Shown here piece after piece: positions 1-11,906 of a stretch of 64,000 nt of DNA. This stretch comes from Astrothelium macrocarpum. Taxonomy: Eukaryota > Ascomycota > Dothideomycetes > Trypetheliales > Trypetheliaceae. Positions within the stretch are counted from its first letter, which is position 1. Every line of letters begins with the position of its first letter. The translations under genes and the position numbers were made by a program. The stretch lies in the NCBI GenBank assembly GCA_021030915.1, contig JAGEMR010000007.1, forward strand, positions 496,001 through 560,000. The letters are read 5' to 3'. Below the pieces are notes generated by a model that made no database searches, had not been told where the DNA came from, and worked only from the letters and a program-made list of their open reading frames with translations.

Positions 1-826
1 GCATCCTTATTCTGGCATTCGAGTCTTCCAAAGATTTTTCAAACACTTTTTTCGTCCCTATTGAAACTTCCAGCGATCCTTCATAGTGTGAGAGAAGCCA
101 AATGAATATGTCCCCGAAAAAGCGTTGGGAGTATATCAAAATGATCTTGTCGGATTCATGAACAATGGCCATCGCTACAGCTGCGAATCTTTTGGCGCTT
201 AGAATGTGTGTGCAAAATTGACGTAGCTGCTCGGGCATATCGGGAATAGTGTGGCCGCAATTAACTACGTTGAGGGCTATGCTTTCAGCTATCTTTGAGA
301 TGACAAGCTTGAGCCTGGACCTATACGTGCTATAAGGGAAATGAACACGTGCCTTATGCACGCCGGCTTCATGCCTCTGTTTTGTCTCTAAAGCCATGAA
401 GGATAAAGCCTCGGCCGCAAAATTGTGATCGTGATGAGCCATGAGAGCCGCAACAGTAGTAACAACGTACACGTAGTCCATATCGAAGGCCATCATCCTT
501 TCCACGGAACAAGCAAGTTTCAACTTCAACCCTCCCACCATCTTAGCTCTTGATTCACGGCATACCATGTTTTCTCTCAGCTCGAGGCCAAATTCGTTAG
601 GAAATGTTAGGCGACGGATCCAATTAGTGCAGTACTCGAGTTCGTTTTTGTCTATGTGCTCTCCAGCCAGCCATTTCATAAGATCACGACCAAGTTCAAC
701 GAAGTTGGATCCGTTGTTAATGGTGTCCGCAACTTTTTCGATGAAGCTGAGCGTATTTGCGCCAAGATCCAGGCCCGCGGCAGCCAAGGCTGTCGCCTGA
801 GAGTCCGTTCTTGCGTTTTGCGCCAT
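1..826 (-). CDS. Conserved fungal protein of unknown function, N-terminal part (runs off left edge)
   Basis: An open frame of 275 codons begins with ATG at 826-824 and is still open at base 1, so only the N-terminal part is present. The start lies in a run of alanine-rich codons (MAQNARTDSQATALAAAG). The rest is predicted mostly helical and contains the stretch YCTNWIRRLT and an unusually Met-rich, hydrophobic middle (VVTTVAALMAHHDHNF). I see no signal peptide, no clear transmembrane segment and no enzyme motif. The codon pattern is free of stops for 826 bases, unlike the other frames, which supports it being real. I do not recognise the family; such proteins are often annotated as hypothetical in Pezizomycotina. 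An intron further downstream, outside the window, cannot be excluded. It is divergent from the decayed helicase gene starting at 1799. Confidence 0.6.
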   Translation of the reverse strand, partial: MAQNARTDSQATALAAAGLDLGANTLSFIEKVADTINNGSNFVELGRDLMKWLAGEHIDKNELEYCTNWIRRLTFPNEFGLELRENMVCRESRAKMVGGLKLKLACSVERMMAFDMDYVYVVTTVAALMAHHDHNFAAEALSFMALETKQRHEAGVHKARVHFPYSTYRSRLKLVISKIAESIALNVVNCGHTIPDMPEQLRQFCTHILSAKRFAAVAMAIVHESDKIILIYSQRFFGDIFIWLLSHYEGSLEVSIGTKKVFEKSLEDSNARIRM

Positions 827-1798
827 TAGCTTAGATATGTCGAAAGCAAGATCTTTTAGAAGCGCTTTAAATTTTTATCGCATACACGGCAGATTGACCT
901 AGAGTAAGACGCTCTTCAATTATCCAGCAAGTTGATGACAACACCCTGCATCTAGGCAGCACTCGCTTAGCATCGGTCAGCCATCCCTCTTCTCAATAAG
1001 GCTTAAAGAGATGATCATTAGTAGTTTGGCTAGCCGCTGACCATTATTGTCACGGGCCAGTTGGTGCCTATCTCGGGAGATTGTATCAATGAATCTTGTA
1101 CAGGATTGGTATGTACGGACGGGCGTGTACATTGCCACAACATGGTGGTCAGATATATGTGGTCCATCCTGCCATAGCTCTATGGGTCGCGTGTGGGTCT
1201 GGCGTCCTTCCTGAACAACGCCTCATCACGACCTCAAACTTAGCGTATTTTCGTCCTTTCAAGATAACTCCAGAATGAATTGAGCTATTAATATAAAATT
1301 AAACAGAGTCAATCACGGTGATTTATGCCACTTCATCATATAAGCCAGGCTGCATATACACGCGTATTTGGACCCTGATCTGCGATTATGGGGCTGTACA
1401 GCTGCAACTGCGTGATTTCCCATATCCGGCACACAACAATTGACCGCGTGATTCGACAGGTCGGAACAAGCTTTGGTGCTGACAAAGACGCAACTTTGAA
1501 AAGGAAACAGCCTGCGAGTGTACCAAGTCTTTGATTGAATGAGGATTGGAAAGTCGAGGTTGCAAATGGGAATGTAGTTGAAAGTACCTCCTGTTAGTGC
1601 GCGGGCCAGGTAGACTGCCTTGGCACTCTCCCCCTGCCTCGCACTGCATCGTGATCCGACGAAGGCGACTCTTAAAAGTCATGTAAAGCCTGAGAACCGG
1701 ATATAACGCACTATAGCAATCAAAAATACTACGAGCAGTGAGTGTGAGGATAGGAGTTGCGATAAAAAGAAAGACGCTATCTCTACCTGGTTTCACTA
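827..1798. other. Intergenic region between two divergent genes
   Basis: About 970 bases separate the left-edge gene from the SNF2-like gene. I see no convincing coding frame. The 149-codon minus-strand frame at 1386-1835 overlaps the start of the helicase gene and has no protein-like features. The region presumably holds both promoters; no clear TATA box or repeat stands out. Confidence 0.5.
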
Positions 1799-4700
1799 AT
1801 GCCGAATAGGGAAACGCGTGACATGGATTGGACACCGCGTCTTGTAAACAAGACCAACAAACGAGCTTCTGAAGGTGGCACGAATAGCTCTTTCGCGAAG
1901 AAGGTCAGAGTAGGATCCTCGCGCGATTTTGGGAAAAATGGGATTTCCGACAAACCCATCCAGGATATTCGGTCGGCAGGTGCTTACACGACCGCATCAC
2001 AACAAGACCTTCAGGATCTCTCTGTTCTCGCGCAACCCAACACCCAAGGTATACTTGCCTCAACAGATCCGCCCTAGGTGTTCAACCCTGAGAATTCATC
2101 TTCATTCACGAGCTTGGATGACGAACGCGACGCGCGTCTCCTTGTCGTACAACATGAACGCCCATATCGAGAAGATGGCCACCTTACTTTAGACAAGTCT
2201 CCTTTTATCACTGAAACCGATTTTGTTGACCTGACGGGAGAATTCGACTCTCAAAGCCTAGAAAAGCTTCTTTCTGTAACTGAGGGTAATTGCACCGACC
2301 CGACGGGAGAATGTGACTTTCACGATCTCCGCAAGCCCCTTGTTGCGTCTGAAGAAAATCACATTGATATAACAGGGGAGGTTAACTCTCAAGTCCGAAA
2401 TTCTCTGTCGGCCTCTGACGTAGTCACTTCCAGCCATTCTCAGTATCATCATGATACTTGTTTCGGGGCCGTAAGCCAATCATTTCTACCCATACGCGAG
2501 TAACACACTGCTAATGAGTTTGGCCTCAAGCTTGTGTTGGATGCGATGTCTTCGGTCGACGCAAGATCGGGAGCCAAACCGTCCCAGTCACCTTGTATCG
2601 TTCTGTAGATATGATCAAGCTCTATTTTGAAGATTCTAAAAAGTATGCCGGCATTGTCAACCTTCCAGTCTTAGGAGAAATTATGGATGAACTCAACGTA
2701 AAGCTCATTGCAACTCTGACTACTTCTACGTTTTATTCGAATAAGGAGAGAAGCAAAGCAGGCTCCAGCATGTTACAAACGCTTCAAAAGCGCTCCGTTC
2801 GTATCGTCGTTTTTGGACCGGAGCGAGAGAAGTCCAAGATTGGTATGAAACTGTCGGATGCAGGCGTATATTTTCAGCAAACATCGAGAGAAGAATGCGA
2901 CAGACATGTTCGATATTCGAATCCTCATTATCTCGTTCGTCCAGGATCTGATATGCCAAACTTGGAGGTTTTGTTGACTCCATCCGATGGCCGGAGTACC
3001 GTGGCACCCGAAAAATTAGACGAAGTTCAGAAGAATCACTTATTAAGCATCTTCAACTCCGTTAATGCGAATAACATCTATACACATGTCTCACCCAGTC
3101 CACGCTTACGGTGTTACCTGAAAGGGTGTGTGCCTCTCCAAGGTCCGCTCTTCCAAAACTAACCACACTTAGACACTAAATTTCGGCTCTTGCCATGATG
3201 TTAGAGAAAGAATTCGGCATATTGGAGGCCTCCAAGTTCCCTGCTCTATGGGAGCCATGCTTCTATCCCAAGCCAAACCAAACGTTAGCTACTGAGAAAA
3301 TACCGATCCACGTGGTGTAGTAACTCATGGATTGCGTGGGTGCCGCCATAAGATCACCGGGTCATTGGACGCCAATCCAATTCCAGTTCATGGGGGAATA
3401 CTGGCTCATGTGCGTTTGCATAATTTCTCTTTGCTAAGTAACCAAAAATTACTGATGATCCAAAAGGAAATGGGTCTTGGCAAAACTTTGAGTACCTTAG
3501 CTCTGATTTGCTCTTCACTAGACATGCAAAGTGACCAAATTGTCACATCTCCTACAACCGCTGCTCTTGGAACATTAATTGTTACCCCCAAATCAAGTAA
3601 ACTTCACCGATTTCTTAATTTATCAGTAAACAACAGGACAACTAATCATAAGAAGCAATCCCTGGGTGGCAAAAACAGATCGAAAGGTATGGCCAGTCCT
3701 AAAGGAACAGAACAGTACGGCTTAGCGATCTTATAGGCATGTTCTTCCTGGTTGCATCTGCGTAGTTGTACACCATGGCCCTGATCGAACGCGCAAGTAC
3801 AGCGCACTTAGACAGGCCGACATCGTCCTGACAACATACGATACACTGAGAATGGAATGGATCACAAAAGGACCTCTATACTCAGAAACATGGAATCGTC
3901 TTGTATTGGATGAAGGTAAGTCTTCGGCGTAAACGTTCGCACCATCAAGTATTCTGCTAACTACCATCACAGCATATCATATACGGAACAGGTCATCTAA
4001 GACCTTTAAAGCTGCGTGCGAAGTCATGTCCTAACATCGGTGGTGCCTAACTGGAACTCCGATACAGAACTCTTTGGATGATTATGGAGCTTTGCTGGGT
4101 TTTGTGGGTGTTCCATCACTCACTGAAAAGTCCATGTTTGATTTCTGGATCGCATCTCCCTTGAAAGAAGGAAGACCGGGAAGTCTCCAGAGACTACAGG
4201 ACCTGATTCGTGCTACATGTCTTCGCCGTACTAAGAAAATGATTGGCACCTCCCTGGACCTTCCTTCGCGTGTTGAACGGATAGAATTGATCGATTTCCA
4301 TCCACTCGATCGTGAGCTTTACGAGTTCTTCAAAGATGGCACGGCTAAAGTTGCAGCAATGCAAGATAAAGAGTCTCCTGTGCAAAGCTTCTTTCAAGGC
4401 AACAATATCATTTCACTCATCAGCTTTCTACGGTTGATTTGCAATCATGGGAAGAAACTTCTTCCGCATTCTGCTCTGGAAGCTTGGGAGGCTAGAGATC
4501 GCATGTCAATTTACCGCTATCTAACGCACAACTCGAACAAGAAATGCCAGAAGTGTGGCATCAGTATCGAAGTAACTTACTCAATCGCCCCACATGCTCC
4601 GTCTCTTCAATGTGGACATACCATCTGCATGGATTGTATTGTCGAGAATCGAGACACTGCTTTCGAGGAAGAAAGGAATTGCCCGATGTGTGCGCGCACA

Positions 4701-5525
4701 GAAAGCAGCGCACGCAATTCCACCTCTCCAAACCCCATTGGTACATTTGTACAACCATCAGCAAAAGTTGAAACGTTATTGAAGAACCTTACGGCAGAAC
4801 AAGCTGTAGGAAGCCAAGGTAGTTCAGGAACTGGCATGAAAAGGTAGCTCAGTCGTCACACTTCTCCCTTATTATCGTAGATGACTGACGGCTTAAAGCG
4901 TCATTTTCTGTTACTGGACCAAAATGCTGGATTTAATCCAGCAAGCGCTTGAGCTGAAAGGTTTCTTGTTCCAACGAATCGATGGTAAATCAAGTCTTGA
5001 AGAAAGAGGCGAAGCTTTGGATCGATTTGATAAAGACCCAAGATGTACAGTGATGCTTGCAAGTATTGGCAGCGCCGGAGAAGGGTATGTTAGCCCTCAG
5101 TATATACAATGAGTCTTGGAAGCCTCTAATTGGAGATCCAGTATTGATCTCACAGCTGCAAGTCGTGTCCACCTCATCGAACCCCATTGGAACCCAATGG
5201 CCGAGGCGCAGGCGGTAGATCGTATACATAGGATAGGACAAACGCGCGAAGTGGTGATTACAAGATATATTATGCGTAACTCAATCGAAACGGTAAGACC
5301 ATAGAGCGAAAGAAACGTCGTCAAATATCGCATTTCACTGACAAGATGCAGTATATCCAATGGGTCCAGGAAGATAAGATGAAGCTCATCAACCAATCTC
5401 TTGACACAGCAGATGCCTCGCAAACCCGAATTGAAATTGAACGATGGAAGGTAATGAATGCTTTTGTTGAAGCAGACTCCTCCGTGGTTGCTGACATAAT
5501 AAGCAGAGACTGCGACAATGTTTAG
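1799..5525 (+). pseudogene. RAD5/HLTF-like SNF2 helicase with RING finger, disabled by premature stops
   Basis: The exons can be followed by homology: 1799-2470, 2566-3125, 3173 to about 3283, about 3321-3409, 3467-3596, 3656-3686, 3737-3915, 3973-4843, 4899-5084, 5142-5292 and 5352-5525. Intron sizes are 47-95 bp with good branch points. In order, the product shows a HIRAN/RAD5-like N-terminal part, Walker A (EMGLGKT after 3466), the DEAY box before and after the intron at 3916, motif III (RWCLTGTPIQN), a C3HC4 RING (CQKCG, then CGHTICMDC, then CPMC), and helicase motifs V-VI (SAGEGIDL, then HRIGQTR). The SNF2 ATPase uses ATP to translocate on DNA, and the RING suggests an E3 ubiquitin ligase, as in Rad5/HLTF DNA-damage tolerance. 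In-frame stops occur at 2075-2077 (TAG), 3177-3179 (TAA) and 4032-4034 (TAA), each at a position that fits glutamine. The frame also breaks between about 3284 and 3335. I therefore call it a recently inactivated pseudogene. Confidence 0.8.
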
Positions 5526-6059
5526 AGTAAGCCTCGGTAGATCCGATGTCCAAAATCTATCGTCAATTGGCGGCCTGCGTCAGGAAGCCAGGTTCTTTGT
5601 ATGTCAAACCATCTTAAGCCTGGATCGATCGTCAGAGGAGCCGCTATACCCATAGAACATTCGATACAACTAATACTTCGTATGAGGATGAGGGCCAAAT
5701 TCACGGAATTCGCTCCAAAGAAATACTTTTGAAGCTGATTTCATGAATTCACAAGAGAAATTTAGTCCTTGAAACGGCAAAAAGGTCGAAAAAGTGTTGA
5801 ATCTTCGTATCTTGAACACTTTGGTGATGGGTCCACTTTGCGGAGAACTTTGAATGCCATAATATATTTGACATGCTTTCTGTTGTGCCGCTCAAATGTT
5901 TTTTAGCCTTTATATTCTCCGATTTGACCTGAGCTGACACTATAGGATAGAGTTGTAAAAGAGCATGAACTCGGACACGCACCTTTACATGTCTTATGCA
6001 AAAGTGGGCATCTCATCATTAGTTTAATTAGCCAAGATACTCGGCCTCCGCCTTGTTTT
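5526..6059. other. Short convergent intergenic region
   Basis: These 530 bases lie between the 3' ends of the helicase pseudogene and the rhodopsin-domain gene. I see no gene; a 77-codon minus-strand frame at 5749-5982 has no recognisable features. Confidence 0.5.
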
Positions 6060-7575
6060 CTACCTTGAGATCGGCGGTACGGCAGGCACCGAATCTTCCT
6101 CTCTGCTCATTCGTGAACGGTACGACGACGAATTATACGATTTTTTGTGTCCCAAACTCGTCTGACCGCCGTATCCTTTTTCTACCTGCTCAGATGCCGC
6201 CAAAGCATTCGTCGAGTTTGTCCGCTCAGTTCCATCAGCTGAATGTGAGGATTTGTGCTTTATGGAGGAGATTAATTTGCCGGGAGAAGGTATGCGCCGT
6301 ATGAGAGGCCCGAGCGGAGGTAGACAAGCAGCAAGGACTCCCAAAGAGACTTCTACTAGAGTCCAGAGAGAAGGGTTGATGACACGCACTGTGGCAAGAT
6401 AGGTTAATGTTGCGGCAAAGAAAGACAGATCCACGAGAGAAATGTATACGTACATCCGCCTGGCTCAGGTTTAGCCTTGGCCGGAGGTTCCCAGCCCATT
6501 TGCTACGAGCATGTTAGCAAAGGCACTCTCTTGATAGCGTGCTATAGATTAAGTTGTGCCTCTTCTTCACATCCAGATCTATCGCTAAAATAACGTAGCT
6601 GTATATTGAACGAACATATATCGTCCATTGTGAGGCGAGCATGTTCAGGCGACTAAAAAGAAATAGTTGAGAAGATCAAGTCAAAACAGAAACAATACTT
6701 ACGCCAATAGAGTATGCCTCGGCGACGAAGCCAAGCCGCAATGCGGCAGCGACTGTCGACCTTGGACTTGTGTTAGCAACAGGACAGAATGAGATCTACC
6801 ACGCCGCTTACAGAGTTCCTAGTAGAAACACCAGACTCACCCCCCATTTCTCTCTTTTTGTCATTTTCAAATCTTGAATGGAGAAAAATGGCATGACGAC
6901 GATCAAGATATCTCCAATCACGTCAGTGATTGCAAAAATCAAGAGTTCCAGTCCGTGATTCTCGCAATGAGCGGCTGCGGTTTCGCGATCTTTCCATTGT
7001 ACATTAAAGTCAGTACCACAAGCGAAAACTTCGCTCCAGAAAAAAGCGATGGCCCAGGCAGCAACGAGCACGATCATCACATTGTTGAAAAGCCTGAAAC
7101 GATCCCGCACAGAAAAGACGCGGCGGTAGAAAAATAGAACACTGAGCTTCATGGCTCCATATGCCGGTTTTTCCAGTACGGTATTGATATAGTTGTACTA
7201 AAAACGAGCAACTGTTAGCTAAGATAGGAGACGCGAGATTGTTCGTAATAAAAGCACATACCTTTTGTTCAAAATAATCTTTCTGCGGAGTGACTTTGGT
7301 ATCCTGGCTGAAATCTCCAAGTACAGTAGCTATTCAAGGCAAAGACCACATTAACCTTCTTGCACAGTTGACGAATCTACGCTTTTGGGCATACCGGTAA
7401 TTTGCAAAGCTCCCATAGCGCAAACGAACATGCTACCAAAGATGATGAAGATGTCATCGGCGCCGACATAGCTAGGCTGGAGGTGAAGTCGCACATAGAA
7501 GCGCAAACATACGGCTATGACTCCGAGCAGCGGCAGCACCACGGCCACGGCAATGTCAGCAGATGGTGGATACAT
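6060..7575 (-). CDS. Fungal rhodopsin-domain (Pth11-like) integral membrane protein
   Basis: Six exons give a 356-residue protein: 7575-7395, 7329-7262, 7197-6812, 6760-6703, 6502-6454 and 6388-6060. All introns have GT-AG ends and the total is divisible by three. The start is ATG 7575 in AAAAATGT; longer reading upstream has no ATG. The product has repeated hydrophobic helices and the family hallmarks: YVGADDIF after helix 2, a Cys-containing extracellular loop, KLSVLFFYRRVF in the third helix region, VLAACLPPLGPL in the last helix, and a Ser-rich cytosolic tail. This is the fungal 'Rhodopsin' domain found in Pth11-type putative GPCRs and in many uncharacterised plasma-membrane proteins. There is no N-terminal CFEM domain, so it belongs to the non-CFEM group. 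The 200-bp intron 6702-6503 contains a second good acceptor (TTTTTAG near 6650), so alternative splicing is possible. The ligand is unknown. Confidence 0.8.
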
Positions 7576-10500
7576 TTTTATGACAGTCCCCAAGTGCAGA
7601 ATAAGAAAACGTAGTGAACCACATAGGATGCAGACCAAGATTTATTAGATTTTGACATGTACAGCAAACCTGGTAAGCCGAGTTCGTGAGAGCCAGGGGT
7701 CAACCTCAGCTCCAAGCTGAAGTCACACACAGGATGTACTCTCTATATCTTTAGCACCCCCAGCCCCTGGTCGACAAGGCACATCATGTACTTAAGTCTA
7801 GGCCATGTTCGCACATGGCCCCCATCAGATCTATCCCGCTTGTCCTCTCGTTTATGGGATATGCATGACCGTTGTCTGTAGAATGGGGAGCGCATGTTGG
7901 TGGCGGACTCTGCGCAAAATGATGATTGGCGGCGCACCGGTCCGCCTCCTTTACCGTTGACATTAAATTAGCCATTGCCAAAATAGGTTGCTCAATTTTA
8001 GCCGGCCTGCAGGCCAGAAGCTTTCGCTTAGCACAGCGTACCAATGCGGACTGCTAAAAATCGCGCAAGAGTCTTGAAATAGGGCACTACTGAGGCGGAC
8101 ATCGTTTAAAGTCAGTCAACCTCGGTACACGGTCTGTCATATTTGCTCACTGGAAGAGTAGAGGTTCATAGTTTGTGCGGATTAACGAAGGAGTCACTGT
8201 GACATGTGGAACCCTATGAATATGACGGAGGGTAGGTTCAGTAGAGGATGTCTCATTGGCGCCTTGGTGTTGAAGAATGAGGACAGTGTTAGAAGGCTGA
8301 ACCATCCCTAAAATCGACGAAAATGACATGGCTGTTGTTGAATGATAGAAAGGTTAAGAACTTGGAGCCTAATATTGCGATCCTACTTGATGAGTAGGTT
8401 GATACGTCACATCTTTTTAGTCAACTGGCCACGCATGGGACAGGTTGGATTCGGATAGAGAATTCAGCGTCATAGAAGACACATGATGTGGGAACGTTGA
8501 GAGTATTTTGACCGTCAAGTTTCGTGTAGCATATCGTTCTATATGCAGCAAGAAACAGCAGCAGCAGGCTTAGATTCGGCTTTTTGAATCTTCTTAGTAA
8601 CTTTTCTCATGATCGACCATTTTTTGCTTCTCATCGCTTGAGCTTAGCGCTTCCAGACATTGCGAATCTTGCATATAGATCTCGTCCTTTCCGAGCCTTG
8701 CAAATTGTCTGTTCACTCTACCAACTGCTCAGATAATCGTGATGGATATAAACATAGCACAACGTAAATCCGGAATATTGTACTCAGGTCTTTCTAACTG
8801 ATTTGACTTCACAGGTCATCCCTACTGCGTGTTGCAACCTTGTTTGTCTCATTGTAATTTTTTAGCTCATATTATCATCACTACCAAGACACCTGTATTC
8901 GAGTTTGCAATATTCATTTTTCCACAATCTCGGAAGCTCCTATCTTGAAATACGCTCCAGCTTCAGCATTCATATTGTAGCCTCAGTGTGTATCACGAGA
9001 TTTTGTCTCTACCAAAAAGCTTTCAGTAGCCTTTGCAAGTGTGAAGCCAGTCTTGACGACGGATAAGACACGACCCGAAAAAAGGTTCACTCGAAAGGGC
9101 TCGACGTCGGTCCATCAGGTAAGTAAGGGTCGAACCGAGTAACGTACACCAAGGGTTAATGGATGAATGATGTCGGGGAGTAAATGCAAGAGTGGTTGCC
9201 ATCTCAGATATTGTGTGGTTGAGGACGGGTTGGTAATGGAAGGTGAGTTTCGCTTGAGAAGCTTGACCTAGAATCAGATTAGGAGCACTATGGACTCGAA
9301 ATATTTCACAAGGCTTTATCTTAACGTTTGGATGCAGTCGTCGAGAATGCTGGAGCTACGACTGCTGAAGCAAATTGGCTGAATCTTTGACGGAGGTGTT
9401 GGTTGCCCATGGTACTGTCATTGATCACTAGATATCTGACCGATTCAAATCCTGGTTGACCGTGTTCAGAACCTTGGACCTGCGTCTAGTTTATGTTTCA
9501 AGAATTGAACACGTCCATTTGCTTGCATGAGATTGGGAGAAGAATTGGCGTTGGAGGACATTGGAGTTTTCCGAAGCACTAGCACGGACCGACCGTACCG
9601 AACTCTGCGCCGATTGTCTCTCCAAACTTGCTTCTTCTGCAATTCCTCAAGAGTCCGTGAATTCGTCAGCTATCCGTACCTCGATTTAGAGTCTGTTATT
9701 AAAGAATCGCGTCCTTCCGTCCGACCTTGTTGTCGCCTTTTGATGGACTATGCGTACCAACCCAGGACACCTATTGACCTTGGGCCACCCACAGCTCTAA
9801 GGTGACGCACGATCTGCAGTAAACAAACATCAATGGTTTCGATTTTGGTCATGCACATGAATATGCCACAACGAACTTCCAGGATGCAAGTCTACTCAGG
9901 TGCCGATCTAAGTCGATGCCAAGGGTTGTGTCGAAATCGGAAGACCGCTGTGTGAGCCACGTCGTGCCGTCCACCTGGCATATAGTGCCTTTCATGGTCT
10001 TAATCGAAATCCTACATCGGCCACCCGAGGGAGTCTAGCATCGCCGCCTTGCGGCTTCAGCTGAAGTCCAAATAAGACAATATCAATAATTGCATTTAAG
10101 AGGATCTCTCAATGAATTGTGATTCGAAAACTGGAAGATTCTATTCGCTATGGTCGGGGGGCATGAACAACTATATGGCCCAAGAAGATCCGAATTTTAT
10201 CTGGCTTTCCTACTTCTAAAAGACCATTGGAAAACCAGGGACACGGGGGACAATTTCGAAGATCAGTCTTCACTGGTCTTGACGCTCATGTCACTGACAA
10301 CTGGAAATGGCAAGCTGCTACTATTTCCTTATTGCTCCAAGAAGCCTTGTGATTAATTGGGTAGGCTCTCTTAACAGGCCAGTCGGGCATGAGGGAGGCG
10401 GCCTTTGGATTGCCTACGACCTCGGCGCTCAGAATCGAATCGTGCATGGGCGAGTAACCATGTCAAGTCATCCATCCACGCCGTTATTCGCCGAAATTTA

Positions 10501-11757
10501 GAAGAAATTTGAGCAAGCTACAGGGTCACGGTTGTCGCCGGAGGAGATGCTATTCAAATTTTGCCTGTCTTGCGGATAGCATTCTGACAACCTTGGTGGC
10601 CATAAGAGTCAGCTAGAGAGCCGATATGGGGATATATTATCTCAGACTACCCAAGCATATTATCGAAGATGCTCTAAAGTACGTTCCTCTCCAGGATTGT
10701 ATTGACAACATGACTTACCTTGTCCTAATTTCTGGGGCATTGGAAAATGACTTTGAGGTGCCATGCTCTTCTGTAAGTGTTTAGATGTGCGCCTTTCATG
10801 ATGCTACGACCCCTGTTTTCAATTCGGTCCCACACAATATTGTTCAGCTTTCATCCTTGAGTCGCCACGAATTTGGAAAAACTGAGATTCAAGGGTGATA
10901 TTCAAGGCTTTGCTGCCCTTCTGGTCCCGCTCGCGACACGAAGAAGCCTTTCATACGCGTCAGACGACTTCAGATATGAAATCATGCCTTTGATCCAGAT
11001 CAAACACAAGGGTAGACCCAGCTCGTCACGCATGGTAGCGGCCTGTAGTTCGCGGAAAACAAACGAAATTACATAAGGGTGCCAATGTTCAATGAGGCGG
11101 AGCGTCGATTCTTAATTGCGAAACAGGTCAAATAGACCATAGCGAAGCATAGAGTAGAAGCTCAAGTGGGGAGTGATTCTTGAACAGCTACAAACTTGTG
11201 GTAGAGACTGTAAAAATGCGAAATTTCCTTAATTCTCTCAAATCCTCGAGTAAGGAGAAGGATCAGCCTTGAATTATTTGTTAAATTGTGCAAGAACTGC
11301 TGACCCAGCTGGGTCCTGTGCCTTGGCCTCGAGTTTTCGTACGCCGCATGCGGCTGACTCGGCTCGGTAGAATAACCAACACGCTAACGTGTTGTTTACC
11401 GCTGGCGATCTTGTCACGTCTCTCGCTTTGACCCAAACCATATTCGGTCAAATATATGAAACTGTTCTGATGGCCTTGCACTGCGCCGCTAGCTAAGAAA
11501 ACACTAACCGGACATCACTAATCTTTCTGGTAAAGCCGCCAAAATGATCCACAAAAAGGATAGCCATTTGTTATGCGGAAACGTACCTGATTAACAGTCC
11601 AACCTGCCTTTATCACTGAGATGGCCGTTCACAGAGACTGCTGTAATGCTGATGTCATGTTGAGAATCTCAATGCGTTGGTTAGGACATCACCGCATCAT
11701 GATTGTGTAAATTGCTTGCCGAAAGATTGCCACGTACTTGGCCCAGCAATGGAGAAG
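7576..11757. other. Gene-poor region of about 4.2 kb
   Basis: Only short, uncorrelated frames occur here (longest about 92 codons, at 9527-9805), none with recognisable domains or a clear exon pattern. A short stretch at about 10523-10580 on the plus strand reads VVAGGDAIQILPVLR, which resembles a Pif1/Helitron helicase motif but is isolated. A CAG run of four units lies near 8549. I see no terminal repeats, target-site duplications or RNA genes. It may hold decayed mobile DNA beyond recognition. Confidence 0.5.
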
Positions 11758-11764
11758 TATATAT
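11758..11764 (+). promoter_or_regulatory. Probable TATA element of the secreted-protein gene
   Basis: TATATAT lies 149 bases before the ATG at 11907 and is followed by a pyrimidine-rich and A-rich leader, as expected for a strongly expressed fungal secreted-protein gene. The spacing would give a 5' leader of roughly 100 bases. Confidence 0.4.
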
Positions 11765-11906
11765 GCATTGGTTGCTCCAGCTCAGAATTCCATTACACTC
11801 CACAACTATCAAATTTAAAATATTGAGCAGAGCAGGACTCTTTCTCAAGCTTTCTTAATTTTTATTTCTATAACAACTACTCTATCCAGCTTACCCTCCA
11901 GTAACG

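Noticed and set aside
1386..1835. 149-codon minus-strand frame
   Set aside because: It overlaps the promoter and start of the helicase gene and has low-complexity, unrecognised composition.
1799..5525. Genetic-code reassignment of TAA/TAG to glutamine
   Set aside because: All neighbouring genes use CAA/CAG for glutamine and end at normal TAA, TAG or TGA stops, so decay of one gene is the simpler explanation.
10523..10580. Helitron/Pif1-like motif VVAGGDAIQILPVLR
   Set aside because: It resembles the family's FGGDFRQILPVV but is isolated. I could not extend it convincingly on either side or find Helitron ends, so I do not annotate a mobile element.
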